Origin: Oceanobacillus senegalensis
GTDB lineage: Bacteria > Bacillota > Bacilli > Bacillales > Amphibacillaceae
Assembly: GCF_900176885.1 (NCBI RefSeq)
Contig: NZ_LT839648.1
Span: 3,656,001-3,700,437 of the forward strand
Reading direction: 5' to 3'
DNA: 44,437 nt
A program made the position numbers and the translations under genes. Shown one piece after another: positions 7,722 through 16,808 of the stretch; positions within the stretch are counted from its first letter, which is position 1; every line of letters begins with the position of its first letter. The notes beneath the pieces were generated by a model, which had not been told where the DNA came from, made no database searches, and saw only the letters and a program-made list of their open reading frames with translations.

Positions 7722-9192
7722 TATGATTGTCTTACCAATGGCTATTCCTGTTTTAGCAGGTATCCTTTTCATTTTCTTTCGTAACAACATTTATTTACAA
7801 AGATGGATTAGCCTATTCGTGATGGTCGCTAACATAGGAATCGTTGCTTACTTATTAAATCGAGTCCAAACAGAAGGTGTTTTGAGATTGGACTTTGGGG
7901 GCTGGGAGCCTCCATTTGGCATATTATTTGTTGCAGATTCCTTCTCACTTATTCTTGTGATGACAACTAGTATCGTTGCAGCGATTTGCTTATTATATTC
8001 CTTTTCGTCCATTGGAAAAGCCCGTGAAAATATGTTCTTTTATTCCTTTGTGAACTTTTTAGTTGCGGGTGTGAATGGATCATTCTTAACAGGAGACTTG
8101 TTTAATCTATATGTTTGTTTTGAGATTATGTTGCTTGCATCTTATGTTCTTATTGCACTAGGAGGCAAAAAAGCGCAATTAAGAGAATCCATCAAATATG
8201 TGATAATTAATGTATTATCATCTTGGTTTTTCCTTGTTGCAATTGCTTTTCTATACGGTTCAGTTGGAACACTAAATATGGCACATATTTCAGAGCGGAT
8301 TTCTGAGTCGGGACAAACCCCGCTGTTAACAGTTATTAGCATTGTATTTCTAACCGTTTTTGCCCTAAAAGCAGGACTATTACTTTACTTTTGGCTTCCA
8401 GGTTCATATAGTGTTGCTCCAACGGCAGTTGCAGCTCTGTTTGGAGGACTTTTAACAAAGGTTGGAATCTATGCTATGTTTCGTGTATTTACGTTATTCT
8501 TTTATCATGAACCGTCCATCACGCATACATTTATTGGGGTATTGGCAGCATTAACCTTGATAGGCGGAAGTATTGGAGCAGTTGCCTACAAAGATATAAG
8601 GTTAATTGTGACGTATAATGTAGTGATTGCTGTTGGCTTTATTCTAGTAGGGCTAGCTGTTGCAACGCCGGAAGCAATGGAAGGGTCTATCTACTACCTT
8701 ATACATGACATGATTGTAAAATCACTATTGTTCTTATTGGCCGGTACGATGATTACAGTGACTGGTACCACTAAAATCGACGAGATGAGTGGTTTGATAC
8801 GAAATTATCCTCTAATGGGCTGGATGTTCTTTATTGTAATGTTATCTTTAGCAGGTATTCCACCATTAAGCGGCTTCATTGGAAAAGTATTGGTAGGCGA
8901 AGGAGCAGTAAATGCAGGATCTTATATTTTACTAGCATTGGCTTTCCTATCAAGTATCTTTGTTCTCTATTCTCTTCTTCGTGTTTTTCTTCAATGCTTT
9001 TGGGGAGAAACCATCATTAGTACAGAAGATGAAGTACCGGTGAAAAAAGGCTGGATGATTCCGTGCGCTATACTGACTATAGCTACGATTGGAATAGGTT
9101 TAGGCGCAGAATCACTTTATTTATATGTTAGTGATGCAGCTAATACATTATTAAACCCGCAAATTTATATTGATGCTGTTCTATATGAGTAA
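7714..9192 (+). CDS. mrpD: Mrp antiporter subunit D (NuoM/N-like)
   Basis: 492 aa, about 14 transmembrane segments. Antiporter-like domain with FEIMLLASYVLIALGG (the conserved membrane Glu), the Lys-containing SVAPTAVAALFGGLLTKVG and LAGIPPLSGFIGK. Second large ion-translocating subunit besides MrpA. The start ATG overlaps mrpC by 8 bp. Normal length for the family. Confidence 0.94.
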   Translation: MNNMIVLPMAIPVLAGILFIFFRNNIYLQRWISLFVMVANIGIVAYLLNRVQTEGVLRLDFGGWEPPFGILFVADSFSLILVMTTSIVAAICLLYSFSSIGKARENMFFYSFVNFLVAGVNGSFLTGDLFNLYVCFEIMLLASYVLIALGGKKAQLRESIKYVIINVLSSWFFLVAIAFLYGSVGTLNMAHISERISESGQTPLLTVISIVFLTVFALKAGLLLYFWLPGSYSVAPTAVAALFGGLLTKVGIYAMFRVFTLFFYHEPSITHTFIGVLAALTLIGGSIGAVAYKDIRLIVTYNVVIAVGFILVGLAVATPEAMEGSIYYLIHDMIVKSLLFLLAGTMITVTGTTKIDEMSGLIRNYPLMGWMFFIVMLSLAGIPPLSGFIGKVLVGEGAVNAGSYILLALAFLSSIFVLYSLLRVFLQCFWGETIISTEDEVPVKKGWMIPCAILTIATIGIGLGAESLYLYVSDAANTLLNPQIYIDAVLYE

Positions 9193-9239
9193 TTCGAGAT
9201 ATGCTAATCCTTAAAGTACATTTTTAGGAGGTACTTATC

Positions 9240-9722
9240 ATGCCCGCCCAGTTTATCATGAATTTAGCCATCGCATTCTTGTGGACCTTTTTCCAAGATG
9301 AAGACCAGTTTTATGTTACAACATTTGTTACTGGTTACCTTGTTGGACTAGGTATTATTTATTTAATGCATCGTTTTTTTGGGGAACGTTTTTATTTAGG
9401 ACGATTGTTTGCTTTCATCAAATTGATTTTCATATTTATTTCAGAGCTAATGCAATCTAGTGTTCAAGTTCTAGCGAAGATAGTAAGCCCTAAAATGAAT
9501 ATTAATCCAGGAATAATAAGATATGAAACAGAGTTAAGAGGAGAATGGGAGGTTCCCCTACTAGCCCTTCTTTTGATTTTAACACCTGGATCTGTTGTTA
9601 TTGAGGTTACACCTGAAGGAGATGCATTTTATATTCACGCCATTGATGTTAAGGAATCACGAGAGAATTTAATTAAATCATTAGGTAAATTTGAAAGAGC
9701 GATTATGGAGGTGACTAGGTAA
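9240..9722 (+). CDS. mrpE: Mrp antiporter subunit E
   Basis: 160 aa with two or three N-terminal membrane segments and a cytoplasmic C-terminal half carrying the typical LLALLLILTPGSVVIEV stretch. AGGAGG lies upstream of ATG 9240. The 47-bp gap after mrpD is the only sizeable gap inside the operon. MrpE is needed for assembly and full activity in characterised systems. Confidence 0.93.
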   Translation: MPAQFIMNLAIAFLWTFFQDEDQFYVTTFVTGYLVGLGIIYLMHRFFGERFYLGRLFAFIKLIFIFISELMQSSVQVLAKIVSPKMNINPGIIRYETELRGEWEVPLLALLLILTPGSVVIEVTPEGDAFYIHAIDVKESRENLIKSLGKFERAIMEVTR

Positions 9723-10006
9723 TGATAGATGCCATGCTATATGCAGCACTTACATTATTTGGTGTTGCCATCGTCATAACATTATATCGTATTGTTGTCG
9801 GACCAAGTTTACCCGACAGGATTATTGCCTTGGACATGATAGGAGTAAATCTTATCACAGCCATTGCTATTATCTCGGTTATCTTGGGTACAAAGGCCTT
9901 CCTTGATGTTATCCTTATTTTGGGAATTTTGGCGTTTATTAGTACGATCGCTTTCTCTAAATATATTGAGAGGGGCGTTATTATTGATCGTAAACGAGAT
10001 GATTGA
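9722..10006 (+). CDS. mrpF: Mrp antiporter subunit F
   Basis: 94 aa with three transmembrane segments and the family-typical RIVVGPSLPDRIIALDMIG. The start ATG overlaps the mrpE stop (TAATG). Subunit of the Mrp complex; MrpF homologues are also linked to cholate/Na+ efflux. Confidence 0.93.
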   Translation: MIDAMLYAALTLFGVAIVITLYRIVVGPSLPDRIIALDMIGVNLITAIAIISVILGTKAFLDVILILGILAFISTIAFSKYIERGVIIDRKRDD

Positions 10007-10373
10007 ATTTATAGCAGCGTTATTTATTTTAATCGGTTCTATATTGGCTGTTATTAGTGCGATAGGAGTAATCCGTTTTCCTGATGTATATTCACGCTCA
10101 CATGCCGCAACCAAATCTTCAACACTGGCTGTATTAATAACCTTATCTGGAGTCTTTGTATACTTCTGGATAACAGAATCTTTCTTTAGTGTTCGGATCA
10201 TTTTAGGAATTCTTTTTGTGTTTTTAACTTCCCCTGTATCGGGACACTTAATATCACGAGCGGCATATAGAGGAAAGGTGAAAATGACAAAACAAACGTA
10301 TGAAGATGAATTGATGGTTGCCATACGGAAGAGAAATGCGGATAAAGATTATGAAGGCGGAAATCATTCCTGA
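9999..10373 (+). CDS. mrpG: Mrp antiporter subunit G
   Basis: 124 aa, the usual length, with three transmembrane segments and the conserved GVIRFPDVYSRSHAATKSST. ATG 9999 is chosen: it overlaps mrpF by 8 bp and gives a family-length protein; longer readings upstream lie inside mrpF. Last gene of the operon; its stop is inside the following terminator hairpin. Confidence 0.93.
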   Translation: MIEFIAALFILIGSILAVISAIGVIRFPDVYSRSHAATKSSTLAVLITLSGVFVYFWITESFFSVRIILGILFVFLTSPVSGHLISRAAYRGKVKMTKQTYEDELMVAIRKRNADKDYEGGNHS

Positions 10374-10384
10374 TTTCCGCCTTC
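10353..10384. terminator. terminator between mrpG and lrgB
   Basis: GAAGGCGGAAATCA-ttcc-TGATTTCCGCCTTC is a perfect 14-bp stem with a 4-nt loop. It overlaps the mrpG stop and lies 10 bp from the end of the convergent lrgB. The T tails are weak on both sides. Confidence 0.7.
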
Positions 10385-10394
10385 ATTTGCTTCA

Positions 10395-11087
10395 CTATAA
10401 TAGGTTAATTAATATAGGGGTAATAATGGAAACGACTACTGCACTAATAATCATGGCAATGGAGCTAATGGAACCTTCAATATCGCTATTTTCTAGGGCG
10501 GTTGCGGTTCCGATAGCGTGAGAAGCACTACCTAATCCTATGCCTTTGCCAACATAATGATTGATTTTGGATAGCCTAAAAATATATTCACTTAATACAC
10601 CACCAAAAATACCTGCAATCATAACAAATACGGCGGCTAGAGATGTGATTCCTCCAACTGACTCGGTTATGGCCATCGAAACAGGGGTAGTAACGGATTT
10701 GGAGCTGATTGTATAAATAACCTCCGATTCAAAACCTGCCCATTTAGCAAGTAATATACCTGAGGTAACCCCAACAAATGCCCCGATTAATGTTCCGCTA
10801 ATGATGGGAATAACCAGTTTTTTTAATAAATGTCTTTCTTTATATAAAGGATATGCTAGGGCAACAACTGCAGGTCCAAGTAGTTCACTAATCCAACCCC
10901 CACCAGTCATATACGTTTCATATGAAATACGAAATAGGCTTAACAGAAGGATAATAACTACCGTTGATATAAGAATGGGGAGTGTGAATGGATTATCCAT
11001 TTTTTTATGAACCTTTACAGTACCAATATAAATAAGTAGTGTAGCAATAATTATAATAACCTCAATGAAAAAGTTAATCATGTTCAT
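10395..11087 (-). CDS. lrgB: LrgB/CidB-family membrane protein
   Basis: 230 aa, about seven hydrophobic segments. Conserved features include PTYKER-like PLYKERHLLKK, SSKSVTTPVSMAITE and GSASHAIGTATA, diagnostic of LrgB/CidB. It acts with the holin-like LrgA encoded just upstream; in Firmicutes this pair modulates murein hydrolase activity, pyruvate uptake and programmed lysis. AAAGGA lies 7 nt before the start at 11087, inside the end of lrgA (14-bp overlap). Whether the pair is the Lrg or Cid type cannot be decided from sequence alone. Confidence 0.9.
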   Translation of the reverse strand: MNMINFFIEVIIIIATLLIYIGTVKVHKKMDNPFTLPILISTVVIILLLSLFRISYETYMTGGGWISELLGPAVVALAYPLYKERHLLKKLVIPIISGTLIGAFVGVTSGILLAKWAGFESEVIYTISSKSVTTPVSMAITESVGGITSLAAVFVMIAGIFGGVLSEYIFRLSKINHYVGKGIGLGSASHAIGTATALENSDIEGSISSIAMIISAVVVSIITPILINLL

Positions 11088-11451
11088 GCTTGATTTCCTT
11101 TCTTCTAGCCATGGATTGGCTTATTAATCCAGAGCTAATCATTACTAAGAGAGTACTAAAAATAACAATGACGACGAGAAGGAAACCTTTACCTTTAAAT
11201 AATTCAAAGTAATTGATAATCCCTACAGTAACGGGGATGAAAAATAAGGTAAGGTGTTTATTCATAAATACTAACCCATCCTCCAACCACGATACTTTTA
11301 CGATATTGGTAAAAAGGAATAGAAAGAGCAGAACCATTCCTATAACACTACCGGGAATGAATAGATTAAAAGTTTGCTGGATAAAGTTCCCTAATTGATA
11401 GAAACAATATAAGATTGCAACATGCAACGTAATTTTAATGAATTTCAACAC
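11074..11451 (-). CDS. lrgA: LrgA/CidA holin-like protein
   Basis: About 125 aa with four hydrophobic segments. PGSVIGMVLLFLFLF and the small size match the CidA/LrgA family. The start is taken as GTG 11451 because AGAGG at 11460-11464 lies 8 nt upstream; an in-frame GTG at 11460 overlaps that site. It forms a two-gene operon with lrgB. No lytSR-type two-component pair is adjacent; the only LytTR regulator in the window is far away at 22133. Confidence 0.88.
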   Translation of the reverse strand: MLKFIKITLHVAILYCFYQLGNFIQQTFNLFIPGSVIGMVLLFLFLFTNIVKVSWLEDGLVFMNKHLTLFFIPVTVGIINYFELFKGKGFLLVVIVIFSTLLVMISSGLISQSMARRKEIKHEHD

Positions 11452-11460
11452 TACGTACAC

Positions 11461-11805
11461 CTCTAAGTTTATTAATAAATTCTAGTATAGCAATAAAAAA
11501 ACACAAAAAGAAGAAGTTTAGTAGATAGAATATGACGTTTCCTAGGAAATAATAAAGGTTTCAAAATAAAGATAGAAAATACACTTCATAAAAGTAGTTC
11601 ATACTTCCCAATTTGTTGACAGAAAAAACAATTATTCATGGTCGTTTGACATTTTTCTTTATAAATTCCTAAGACAAAATAATCAAATTTACAAAATCTT
11701 AACATGCACATCATACTCCCTTTACATTGAACCACTATACTATGAATTGTAACGGGGAAAACTCGTTAATAAATTTAAAGTTCATATTCGGGGAGGACTT
11801 GTAGG
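11461..11805 (+). other. intergenic region lrgA / pstS
   Basis: 345 bp without a gene. It should contain the lrgA promoter on the left. On the right it contains the Pho-type control region of pstS, listed separately. Confidence 0.6.
11688..11741 (+). promoter_or_regulatory. PhoP-type Pho box and -10 of the pst operon
   Basis: Four hexamers are spaced 11 bp apart: TTTACA (11688), TTAACA (11699), ATCATA (11710) and TTTACA (11721). A -10 TATACT follows at 11736. Bacillus PhoP binds TT(A/C/T)ACA direct repeats with 5-bp spacers, and three of the four hexamers fit well. Located about 65-118 bp upstream of pstS, so phosphate-starvation induction is expected. Confidence 0.8.
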
Positions 11806-12807
11806 ATGAATTTCAAAAAGTATCTGATGTTACTAGTCGTAGCTATGATTGCTGTCGTACTTGTAGCATGTGGTGGGGGAACAGAAGAGGGTAGTACAGA
11901 AGGCTCAGAAGATAATACTTCAGGTGAACAAGCAGATGGAGAGACGGAAGAAGCTTCAGAAGAACTTGAAGGAAGTGTTGTAATTGATGGATCTGGTACA
12001 GTTTATCCGTTAATGGCAAGATTAGCTGAAGAATATATGATTAATGAACAACCAAATGTATCTGTTGAAGTAAGTCGTGCAGGAACAAGTGCTGGTTTTC
12101 AAAAATTCCTAGCAGAAGATGGTACAGATTTCAATGATGCATCTCGTCAAATTAAAGAAGAAGAACAAGCAAAAGCAGATGAGTTAGGTATTGAAGTAAT
12201 GGAATTAAAAGTTGCATTAGACGGTTTAACTATTGTTGTTAACCCTGAAAATGATTGGGCAACAGAATTAACAGAAGATCAAGTAAAAGGAATTTTCTTA
12301 GGTGAATATACAAAATGGTCTGATATTAATCCAGAATGGCCTGACGAAAAAATTCAAACGTATGGTCCAAATGAAAACCATGGTACGTATGAATTCTTCT
12401 ATGAAACTATCTTAGAAGAACAAGATTTAGTTAGTGACATCAACCTTCAACAAGAATATTCAACACTTGTTACATTAGTAGCTGAAGATAAGAATGCGAT
12501 TGGTTTCTTCGGATTTGGTTACTATGACAGTAACAAAGACCAAGTACAAGCTGTAGAAATCGACTTTGGTGAAGGACCAGTGGTTCCATCTCTAGAAACT
12601 ATCGATGAAGAAGGTCCTTATGCTAATTTCACTCGTCCAGTATTCACTTACTTAAATGTAAATAATGCAAAAGAAAAAGCCCAAGTTTTTGATTATGCAA
12701 CGTATGTACTTGAAAACATGAATGATTTTGCAGGAGAATCTGGTTTCGCACCAATTCCTGAGGAAGAAGCTCAGGCACAACTAGAAGAGCTTCAATCTAT
12801 TCAATAA
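11806..12807 (+). CDS. pstS: phosphate ABC transporter substrate-binding lipoprotein
   Basis: 333 aa. The N-terminal signal has the lipobox L19-V-A-C22, followed by a Gly/Glu/Ser/Thr-rich linker. The phosphate-binding domain shows IDGSGTVYPLMARLAEEY, SRAGTSAGFQKF and DFNDASRQIK, which line the phosphate site in PstS. Anchored on the outer face of the membrane, it delivers phosphate to PstCA. GGGGAGGA lies before ATG 11806. First gene of pstSCAB; the acidic surface (many Glu/Asp) fits a salt-tolerant organism. Confidence 0.95.
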   Translation: MNFKKYLMLLVVAMIAVVLVACGGGTEEGSTEGSEDNTSGEQADGETEEASEELEGSVVIDGSGTVYPLMARLAEEYMINEQPNVSVEVSRAGTSAGFQKFLAEDGTDFNDASRQIKEEEQAKADELGIEVMELKVALDGLTIVVNPENDWATELTEDQVKGIFLGEYTKWSDINPEWPDEKIQTYGPNENHGTYEFFYETILEEQDLVSDINLQQEYSTLVTLVAEDKNAIGFFGFGYYDSNKDQVQAVEIDFGEGPVVPSLETIDEEGPYANFTRPVFTYLNVNNAKEKAQVFDYATYVLENMNDFAGESGFAPIPEEEAQAQLEELQSIQ

Positions 12808-12835
12808 TATGGAAACAATGAAACTTTGAAACTTT

Positions 12836-12869
12836 CATAAGATGAGGGCCCCGAAGCTCTCATCTTATG
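12836..12869 (+). terminator. partial terminator/attenuator hairpin after pstS
   Basis: CATAAGATGAG ... CTCATCTTATG with a GC-rich apex but only a short T tail. It sits between pstS and pstC, where it would lower transcription of the permease genes relative to the binding protein. Confidence 0.65.
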
Positions 12870-12905
12870 TTTGGGTTATAAGTCTCGGAAGGAGTCACAA
12901 GGATA

Positions 12906-13862
12906 ATGCTAAATAGCAACGAAGCAAAGCATGAGAAAACAGTAAACGTCAGTGAAATGATAGCACAGAATAAGAAGAAAAAAAGTATATCCAATATAAC
13001 AGAAAAACTGATTCCTACCATCTTATTTCTTCTGGCATCCATTACTATTTTAACAACCTTAGGTATTCTATTTACGTTATTAAGTGAAGCTATTGAGTTC
13101 TTCAAACGAGTACCCATTTGGGAGTTCTTCACTGGTACAGTTTTAAAACCATTAAGTCAAACCCCGGAGTTTGGTATATTGCCTCTAATCACTGGAACAC
13201 TTTTTTCAACGGTTATTGCAATGCTAGTTGCAGGGCCAATTGGTCTCATGTCCGCGATTTATTTAAGTGAGTATGCATCAGATAGTGTAAGGAAAGTATT
13301 AAAGCCATTATTAGAAATTTTAGCTGGTATTCCGACGATTGTTTATGGATTTTTTGCGTTTACATTTGTTACACCTCTTATTCGTTCGATTTGGCCTGAA
13401 GTGGGTGCGACTAACATTTTAAGTCCTGGGCTTGTCATGGGGGTTATGATTATTCCAATGATAGCATCACTTTCGGAGGATGCTATGAATTCTGTACCAA
13501 ATGCAATGAGGGAAGGCTCACTTGCGATGGGAGCAACGAAATTGGAAACAACCTTTAAAGTAGTCATTCCAGCAGCGTTTTCTGGAATTATTGCATCCTT
13601 TGTCCTTGGTATTTCCCGTGCAATTGGAGAAACAATGATTGTAACGATTGCTAGTGGAAGCTCTAAAAACTTTACGTTTGACATTACACAATCAATGCAA
13701 ACCATGACTGCATATATTGTTGAAGTCTCTGGTGGGGAAGCCCCTGCTGGATCGACGATATATTATAGTTTATATGCTGTTGCATTAACACTATTTGTTT
13801 TTACGTTAATCATGAATTTACTTGCGCGTTACATCTCTCGTAAGTTTAGGGAGGAATATTAA
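12906..13862 (+). CDS. pstC: phosphate ABC transporter permease PstC
   Basis: 318 aa with six transmembrane segments and a 45-aa basic N-terminal tail. The EAA-type loop MREGSLAMGATKLETTFKV contacts the ATPase. GGAAGGAG lies 10-12 nt upstream. The stop overlaps the pstA start (TAATG), implying coupled translation. Forms the channel with PstA. Confidence 0.95.
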   Translation: MLNSNEAKHEKTVNVSEMIAQNKKKKSISNITEKLIPTILFLLASITILTTLGILFTLLSEAIEFFKRVPIWEFFTGTVLKPLSQTPEFGILPLITGTLFSTVIAMLVAGPIGLMSAIYLSEYASDSVRKVLKPLLEILAGIPTIVYGFFAFTFVTPLIRSIWPEVGATNILSPGLVMGVMIIPMIASLSEDAMNSVPNAMREGSLAMGATKLETTFKVVIPAAFSGIIASFVLGISRAIGETMIVTIASGSSKNFTFDITQSMQTMTAYIVEVSGGEAPAGSTIYYSLYAVALTLFVFTLIMNLLARYISRKFREEY

Positions 13863-14749
13863 TGATTAAACAAGTCGATGCTACACAACTAAAACGCAGA
13901 ATGAATGCTCGCATTCGGAAAAATTTAATCTGGAGATCTATTTTCCTCCTATCTACTTTATTTGGCTTACTTGTCCTCGCCGTTTTAATTATAAGAGTAG
14001 TTTCACAAGGTGCTAGCTGGATTGATTTAGACTTCCTAACTGGAAGACTTTCTACAAGTGCTGAGCGTGCGGGAATTATGGGTGCACTGCTTGGTACGGT
14101 TTGGGTCATGCTTGTTGTTATCCCTGTTACATTAATTATTGGGGTAGGGACGGCAATATATTTAGAATTGTATGCGAAGAAGGGTAAATTTCAAACCTTT
14201 ATTGAAACCAATATCTCTAATTTAGCAGGAGTACCCTCTATCGTGTATGGTCTCTTAGGTTTAACGGTATTTGTTCGTTTAATGGACTTTGGAAATGTTG
14301 TATTAGCCGGTGGATTAACATTGTCACTTCTCGTATTGCCTATCCTAATCGTGTCGGCTCAAGAGGCATTACGGGCAGTTCCAGCTCATCTTTCTGAAGC
14401 ATCGTATGGGCTAGGGGCTACAAAATGGCAAACCATTAGAAGAGTGATTTTACCTGCAGCATTACCAAGTATTTTAACGGGATCAATTTTGGCATTGTCA
14501 CGTGCTATTGGGGAGACAGCTCCATTAACTGTGTTAGGAATACCTGCATTACTTATTCCTTTCCCGAATGGTTTGTTTGACACATTCACAGTATTACCAA
14601 TGCAAATCTATTATTGGACATTGGATTCTTCGTTGGTAGCAGAATATGCAAATCTAGCTGCTGCAACTATCGTAGTTCTATTATTATTATTATTCATCTT
14701 AAATTCAGTAGCGGTGTTTATTCGAAACAAATTTCAACAGCGTTATTAA
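13862..14749 (+). CDS. pstA: phosphate ABC transporter permease PstA
   Basis: 295 aa with six transmembrane segments. The EAA loop is LSEASYGLGATKWQTIRRV, and the family-typical SRAIGETAPLTVLG follows. Start ATG 13862 overlaps the pstC stop, with AGGGAGG upstream. Second half of the phosphate channel. Confidence 0.95.
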   Translation: MIKQVDATQLKRRMNARIRKNLIWRSIFLLSTLFGLLVLAVLIIRVVSQGASWIDLDFLTGRLSTSAERAGIMGALLGTVWVMLVVIPVTLIIGVGTAIYLELYAKKGKFQTFIETNISNLAGVPSIVYGLLGLTVFVRLMDFGNVVLAGGLTLSLLVLPILIVSAQEALRAVPAHLSEASYGLGATKWQTIRRVILPAALPSILTGSILALSRAIGETAPLTVLGIPALLIPFPNGLFDTFTVLPMQIYYWTLDSSLVAEYANLAAATIVVLLLLLFILNSVAVFIRNKFQQRY

Positions 14750-14789
14750 ATAAAATTTTTAGAAGGCATAATTATTAAGGAGTGGAAAA

Positions 14790-15632
14790 ATGAATACTCT
14801 TATAAATGATAAAATGGGTGCACAGCTTCAAACGAATACAACTGGAAAGACAATAAGTGCTACAAGTGTGGAAGCGAGTAGTGTCGTTTATGATACAGTG
14901 GATTTAAATCTATGGTATTCAGATACCCATGCATTAAAGAATATTAATTTAGATATTCATGAGAAGGAAGTTACAGCGATTATCGGCCCATCTGGTTGTG
15001 GTAAGTCAACCTATATAAAAACTCTAAATCGCATGGTGGAATTAGTACCAGGTGTTCGAACAACTGGAAGTATTTCTTATAAAGGGAAGAACATCTTAGA
15101 TAAATCCTTTAAGGTTGAGGATTTACGGACACAGGTAGGAATGGTTTTTCAAAAGCCAAATCCTTTTCCAAAGTCCATCTATGAAAACATTGCATATGGG
15201 CCTAAAATTCATGGGATTCGTAATAAGAAGATCTTAGATGAAATTGTGGAGAGAAGCTTGCGTGGAGCATATATTTGGGATGAAGTAAAGGATCGTTTGA
15301 ATGAAAATGCATATGGACTTTCAGGTGGACAACAGCAGCGTCTTTGTATTGCGAGAGCTCTTGCTGTTCAACCAGATGTTATTTTAATGGACGAGCCAAC
15401 TTCTGCATTGGATCCTAAATCGACATTAAAAATTGAAGAATTGGTTCAGGAATTGAAAAACGAATTTTCCATTATTATTGTAACGCACAATATGCAACAA
15501 GCTGCCAGAATTTCAGATAGAACAGCCTTTTTCCTAGATGGAGAGGTTGTGGAATACAATAACACAGACTCTATCTTCACGAATCCGAATGATAGTCGAA
15601 CAGAAGATTATATATCAGGAAGATTTGGTTAA
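14790..15632 (+). CDS. pstB: phosphate ABC transporter ATPase PstB
   Basis: 280 aa. Walker [10 protein letters not shown] (66-74), signature LSGGQ (177-181), Walker B ILMDEP (198-203) and the PstB-typical [18 protein letters not shown]. There is a polar N-terminal extension of about 30 aa. AAGGAG lies before ATG 14790. Only one pstB is present, unlike the two in B. subtilis, and no phoU follows. Confidence 0.95.
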   Translation: MNTLINDKMGAQLQTNTTGKTISATSVEASSVVYDTVDLNLWYSDTHALKNINLDIHEKEVTAIIGPSGCGKSTYIKTLNRMVELVPGVRTTGSISYKGKNILDKSFKVEDLRTQVGMVFQKPNPFPKSIYENIAYGPKIHGIRNKKILDEIVERSLRGAYIWDEVKDRLNENAYGLSGGQQQRLCIARALAVQPDVILMDEPTSALDPKSTLKIEELVQELKNEFSIIIVTHNMQQAARISDRTAFFLDGEVVEYNNTDSIFTNPNDSRTEDYISGRFG

Positions 15633-15718
15633 ATTAGGGTGATGAAGACCGGATGAGTATGAAAGGTTGGAAAATATAAGCTAATACCATCTAAAATAGA
15701 GTAAAAAATGTTTTTCAT

Positions 15719-15761
15719 TCAAGCAAAAAGTCCACCAAAAAATGGTGGGCTTTTTGCTTGA
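15719..15761. terminator. bidirectional terminator pstB / GtrA-like gene
   Basis: TCAAGCAAAAAGTCCACC-N7-GGTGGGCTTTTTGCTTGA is a long near-perfect stem containing T runs on both strands, between convergent genes. Confidence 0.88.
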
Positions 15762-15778
15762 GCATTCTGATACTATTG

Positions 15779-16303
15779 TTATTTATAAGAATCTAGCTTA
15801 GCTTTTTTACTTTGTCTGATGGAAGGATGATGTCTTCTCAAATTGACCTTGTTGATATTTAGTTTTTTTCTGTTTTTTTGGAACACAAAATAACGCATAA
15901 AGATAAAGCTTGCTGCAGAGGAAATTACCATGGCAGCACCTTTTGCAATGTTTTGCTCTGCAATAGTTGGGACAGGTAAAATTCCCAATATAAAGGAGCC
16001 TCCTACGAAAACAATATTACTAATAATTAAACTAACCACAGCCTGTATGAGAAAGTAAACGGCTTCTTTTTTATTTTTCGTGGAAGTTTTACGGAAGGTC
16101 CAATTGGAATTCCATAGGTAGCTATTTGTTATGGCAAGGATGTATGCAATCGTATTAAATAATAATAAAAATAAGCTATTTTCTGTTGGCCAAAGAAATA
16201 AAAGTAAGTTTAATGAGCCAATATCAATTAACGCATTGAGACCGCCAATGAGGCTGAATTGGATAATTTGTATGATTAGCTCGCGATTTTTTAGTTGTGG
16301 CAT
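15779..16303 (-). CDS. GtrA-family membrane protein
   Basis: About 174 aa with four hydrophobic segments. FSLIGGLNALIDIGSLNLL near the N terminus and NSYLWNSNWTF are characteristic of the GtrA/DPMS family (PF04138), whose members help move lipid-linked sugars across the membrane. The tail is basic (KNRKKLNINKVNLRRHH). Start ATG 16303 is preferred because AGGTG lies about 9 nt upstream; an upstream in-frame GTG at 16315 overlaps it. No glycosyltransferase is adjacent, so the substrate is unknown. Confidence 0.8.
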   Translation of the reverse strand: MPQLKNRELIIQIIQFSLIGGLNALIDIGSLNLLLFLWPTENSLFLLLFNTIAYILAITNSYLWNSNWTFRKTSTKNKKEAVYFLIQAVVSLIISNIVFVGGSFILGILPVPTIAEQNIAKGAAMVISSAASFIFMRYFVFQKNRKKLNINKVNLRRHHPSIRQSKKAKLDSYK

Positions 16304-16342
16304 TATCCATAGCACCTAAATTCTAAATAAAGTAATGGAAAA

Positions 16343-16357
16343 CTAAAACGCTTTTAG
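16343..16357. promoter_or_regulatory. palindrome, possible LacI-family operator
   Basis: CTAAAACGCTTTTAG, a perfect 6-bp-arm palindrome with a central CGC, lies about 40 bp upstream of the GtrA-like gene. It resembles LacI/CcpA-type operators but fits the cre consensus only partly. Confidence 0.3.
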
Positions 16358-16460
16358 TAGTATTATTTTGTCTTTTTGTAAAGAATTTATTACCCCACTA
16401 AAGCCATCCTTTTTAAGTTTATCATATCTGGTTAAGTATAACGAGATGACGAAGAAAATT

Positions 16461-16646
16461 TTACCTTTTTTCAACATTGTCAAAGTAATAATCATAGACA
16501 ATTAAATACTGATATCCACATTGGGTGAAGGACAAGAGAGTTGATTGATGCATATCATTTATAGAATGGCAAGTAACCTGCTGGGGATGATTAGAGGATG
16601 AATACCTTTGCGGAAATACATTAGGCGCACTAAAGGTGCTGTGCAT
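16461..16646 (-). CDS. doubtful small ORF in a 505-bp gap
   Basis: 61-codon ORF inside the 16304-16808 intergenic region. The product is rich in Ser, His, Gln, Tyr and Cys and ends VYDYYFDNVEKR, a composition loosely like small spore-coat proteins. No good ribosome binding site precedes the ATG, and no terminator is obvious. I would not rely on it being a gene; otherwise I see nothing in this gap. Confidence 0.2.
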   Translation of the reverse strand: MHSTFSAPNVFPQRYSSSNHPQQVTCHSINDMHQSTLLSFTQCGYQYLIVYDYYFDNVEKR

Positions 16647-16808
16647 TTTCTTGCTGGTACAACACACAAAAAATACAAATTACCAAAACAGTCTTAATCA
16701 ATGTCTTTCCTACTTATCGCTATTATCATTCAAGGCAATAATTTTGCTAATTCCCCCCCTTTTTGGAACAATAAAAGATATGGAGAATAGGAAAGGGGTT
16801 TTGGACAG

